A stretch of 24,404 bases of DNA, from the NCBI GenBank assembly GCA_938004075.1, contig CALKWP010000065.1:1-24404 (forward strand). The letters run 5' to 3'. The translations under genes and the position numbers were made by a program. A model generated the notes under the pieces. It was not told the DNA's origin and made no database searches. It was given only the letters and a program-made list of their open reading frames with translations. Positions 23,801 to 24,404 of the stretch are shown piece after piece (the first letter of the stretch is position 1; each line of letters begins with the position of its first letter). This stretch comes from an uncultured Methanomassiliicoccales archaeon (GTDB lineage Archaea; Thermoplasmatota; Thermoplasmata; SG8-5).

Positions 23801-24121
23801 AACACCCTTCAAACGGTGGATAACCCGGTTGGCATATGGGTCCGGATGAACTCGGAAGGAGCGTTCGCCGCATATGGCCAGGTATCGAATCTATCCATCA
23901 ACCTGACCGCTGGCTGGAATCTTGTATCATACCCGTACCATGAATCGTTGCCTGTCTCTCAGGCTCTTGCCGGCGTTCCATGGGACCGGGTGGAAATTTG
24001 CGATGATGCCTCCCCGACGCTCCTGAGGCAACTCGCAGGCAACGACATCCTGATGCCCGGCCAGGGCCTGTGGGTTCGCGTGACCTCAGATGCAGTCTGG
24101 ACCGCGGTGAATGTCCCCTAG
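20873..24121 (+). CDS. Exported M28-family zinc peptidase with beta-propeller repeats and Fn3-like modules
   Basis: 1082 residues. Signal sequence (hydrophobic about 15-30). M28 catalytic domain about 60-340 with a full two-zinc set: H146 and D148 (CGHYDS), D165 (GADDNGSG), E197 base and E198 (GGEELG), D225 (NLDMIAF), H305 (NYHKVTDT). A beta domain follows (about 345-435). Five propeller-like repeats lie at about 476-736, each with a G-E-Y-K-M-W-Y-type strand and ANSSDGLxW, like five-bladed glycosidase propellers but without an obvious acid pair. They appear inserted in an Fn3-like domain (strand PPTDLRI before, ISLSWAPSPSSDVVRYEVF after). Two C-terminal GWNL-type repeats (SASWNLIGNPF near 924, TAGWNLVSYPY near 1012) end it; no membrane anchor, so secreted or non-covalently held. 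Likely digests extracellular peptides. Starts leaderless. Confidence 0.92.
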   Translation: MVYMVETGRRATALKWASILVALSFVTMLMPNPNITGIPAAQTGSGMPPNRPMDFNSTSEIEEIVMNIDEGLMSKHIQDLQDFRTRYAYRGDKSYDVAAHINSLFKSNGLDTYYGDFIYSKWKMRNVIGVKPGVSSSTGTVIICGHYDSITAGSYPWTDAPGADDNGSGVAAVMAAAEILSDYDFNLTIKFIAFGGEELGLRGSTSYATGAVAAGENITAVINLDMIAFNPAPGTKSVRLYEGTIGDSYWLKSELSNISVKYQSLIGIQPVNAGRISSSDHQPFSSYYQSVLLIEDKYSTNPNYHKVTDTLNYLNLTYCSNITQLAIAAASELAGICSTDSMPPAHTPGFPGDGKYALALPRISIEFTDASGIDAASVLFMVDDVPVSPFLSEIPLGYNISFVPPFPLTDSAIVNVSVSASDILGHNAIHSWSFVVDAIPPEPPTDLRITASSIGMVKRGLVVNTDTASDSKHAQAPSVLFKDGEYKMWYGAFDNIKWCISYANSSDGLAWAKYGPVLTTGSLLQPDSSIVSYPTVLFDGEYKMWYSGYDGSVWRILYANSSDGLVWTKHGVVLSPGSPGSFDDTNIYTSTVLKAGEYKMWYTGVDGLKYHIMYANSTDGVIWTKHNQSMMPAEGPGERWGDAGTQYPEVDYDGQTYRMWYNRIGSNCYRTHYAESADGLAWDDMGLAMGAGEDIGTYDRFQATLCSAMVANNETRLWYSGFDGSSWRIMFANASGHDFAGDISLSWAPSPSSDVVRYEVFRESRPSAFHHPLQTASHESYDMPGGLTPWAYEKGSEANITVYGPVAGSDPPFFSLPDDSILSIDLHIRQVDGSWHKLVGSSDYGIDTELGLVNLYTALFTPGCTIHAWYNHSAGRALRVYGNSVADIGANYGLSYYYLVRSVDRAGNYAYCIGMPGKVGIALSASWNLIGNPFLPSSAPVEDVLAGLDWSAARTWDPALSPNHWTINRPGNSGGVNTLQTVDNPVGIWVRMNSEGAFAAYGQVSNLSINLTAGWNLVSYPYHESLPVSQALAGVPWDRVEICDDASPTLLRQLAGNDILMPGQGLWVRVTSDAVWTAVNVP

Positions 24122-24404
24122 ATAGTTTTATCTGCAATGAGCGTCTAGTATGCTCTGCTTCCGCTCGAAGACCGTGATGACATGCGTGATTTCGCGAGGA
24201 TGAACCACGGAGCAAACGGAGGCTCGCCCTACAGCGGGGTGCAGCGTTCTGCGGATTAATTACCCGCAGGATTTACCGGGTACCTTTTATGGGTCCCTCC
24301 AGGACTGAGGTGTGACGCCTTTGCATGACTGGAGAACAACCCAGGTATCCTACAAACCCTCGGCATGGGTCAGGGCGCTGAGAGAGCCAAGCTTACGATG
24401 ACGC
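24122..24404. other. Gene-free tail with TATA-like box and hairpins
   Basis: No supported gene. It holds a hairpin CTGCGG..CCGCAG (about 24250-24270), a TATA-like ACCTTTTATGG on the plus strand (about 24281-24291), then a stretch whose ends can pair (CTCCAG near 24297 with CTGGAG near 24328, with an inner AGGTG/CGCCT stem). This could be the start of a structured RNA or the leader of a gene beyond the window. I do not recognise it. Confidence 0.35.

Noticed and set aside
24170..24230. Possible C/D-box guide RNA (TGATGA followed by GGATGA)
   Set aside because: No CUGA boxes D or D' at suitable positions.
24311..24400. Short GTG-started peptide frame (about 29 codons) at the right end
   Set aside because: Stops within the window, start codon is doubtful and the stretch folds as RNA; not enough support for a gene.

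Overview
The window is archaeal, most likely from the Thermoplasmatota (Thermoplasmata in the broad sense). The main evidence is a complete archaeal 16S rRNA gene on the minus strand (about 10131-11598, 5' ATTCCGG.., 3' ..ATCACCTCCT). It has its own TATA promoter and no 23S, 5S or tRNA beside it, an unlinked arrangement known in Thermoplasma and relatives. Other archaeal marks are an Orc1/Cdc6 initiator, TATA-type promoters often about 25 nt from start codons, a Ser-His-Asp type signal peptidase, and large PKD/beta-helix surface proteins. The exact lineage cannot be fixed by eye.

Layout. 3-3008 (+): 3' part of a huge NosD-like beta-helix/Ig/PKD surface protein with a C-terminal membrane anchor. 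3009-4136: a small RHH/RelE toxin-antitoxin cassette with a palindromic operator, bracketed by an 11-bp inverted repeat and then by a diverged 40-bp direct repeat. 4137-5384 (-): orc1/cdc6, with an ORB-like box upstream, so a candidate replication origin. 5599-5979 (-): a small two-helix membrane protein, divergent from gcvT (6076-7209, +). 7267-9762 (+): a tight M42 aminopeptidase-larE-larB unit, the last two making intermediates of the nickel-pincer cofactor. 9763-12119 (-): the pre-16S transcription unit, including a long leader and trailer that base-pair into a bulge-helix-bulge-like processing stem. 12120-13763 (-): an acyl-CoA synthetase. 13889-14335 (-): a four-helix membrane protein followed by a hairpin/T-run terminator.

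14442-19751 (-) is the most unusual part. It is a four-gene operon, in transcription order: (1) a secreted or anchored protein with a 12-proline hinge; (2) an anchored protein with two Ig-like repeats; (3) an 882-residue ATPase with about 9-10 membrane helices followed by two AAA+ modules, the second with a broken Walker A and Walker B; (4) a three-helix membrane protein. The genes are separated by 1 to 10 nt or overlap by 8 nt. Next to it are a type I signal peptidase (19806-20789, -) and, divergent from that, a 1082-residue exported M28 metallopeptidase/beta-propeller protein (20873-24121, +). I read 14.4-24.1 kb as a cell-envelope island; the membrane AAA+ operon looks like an undescribed envelope machine (inference). 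The last 280 bases hold a TATA-like box and possible hairpins but nothing I can name.
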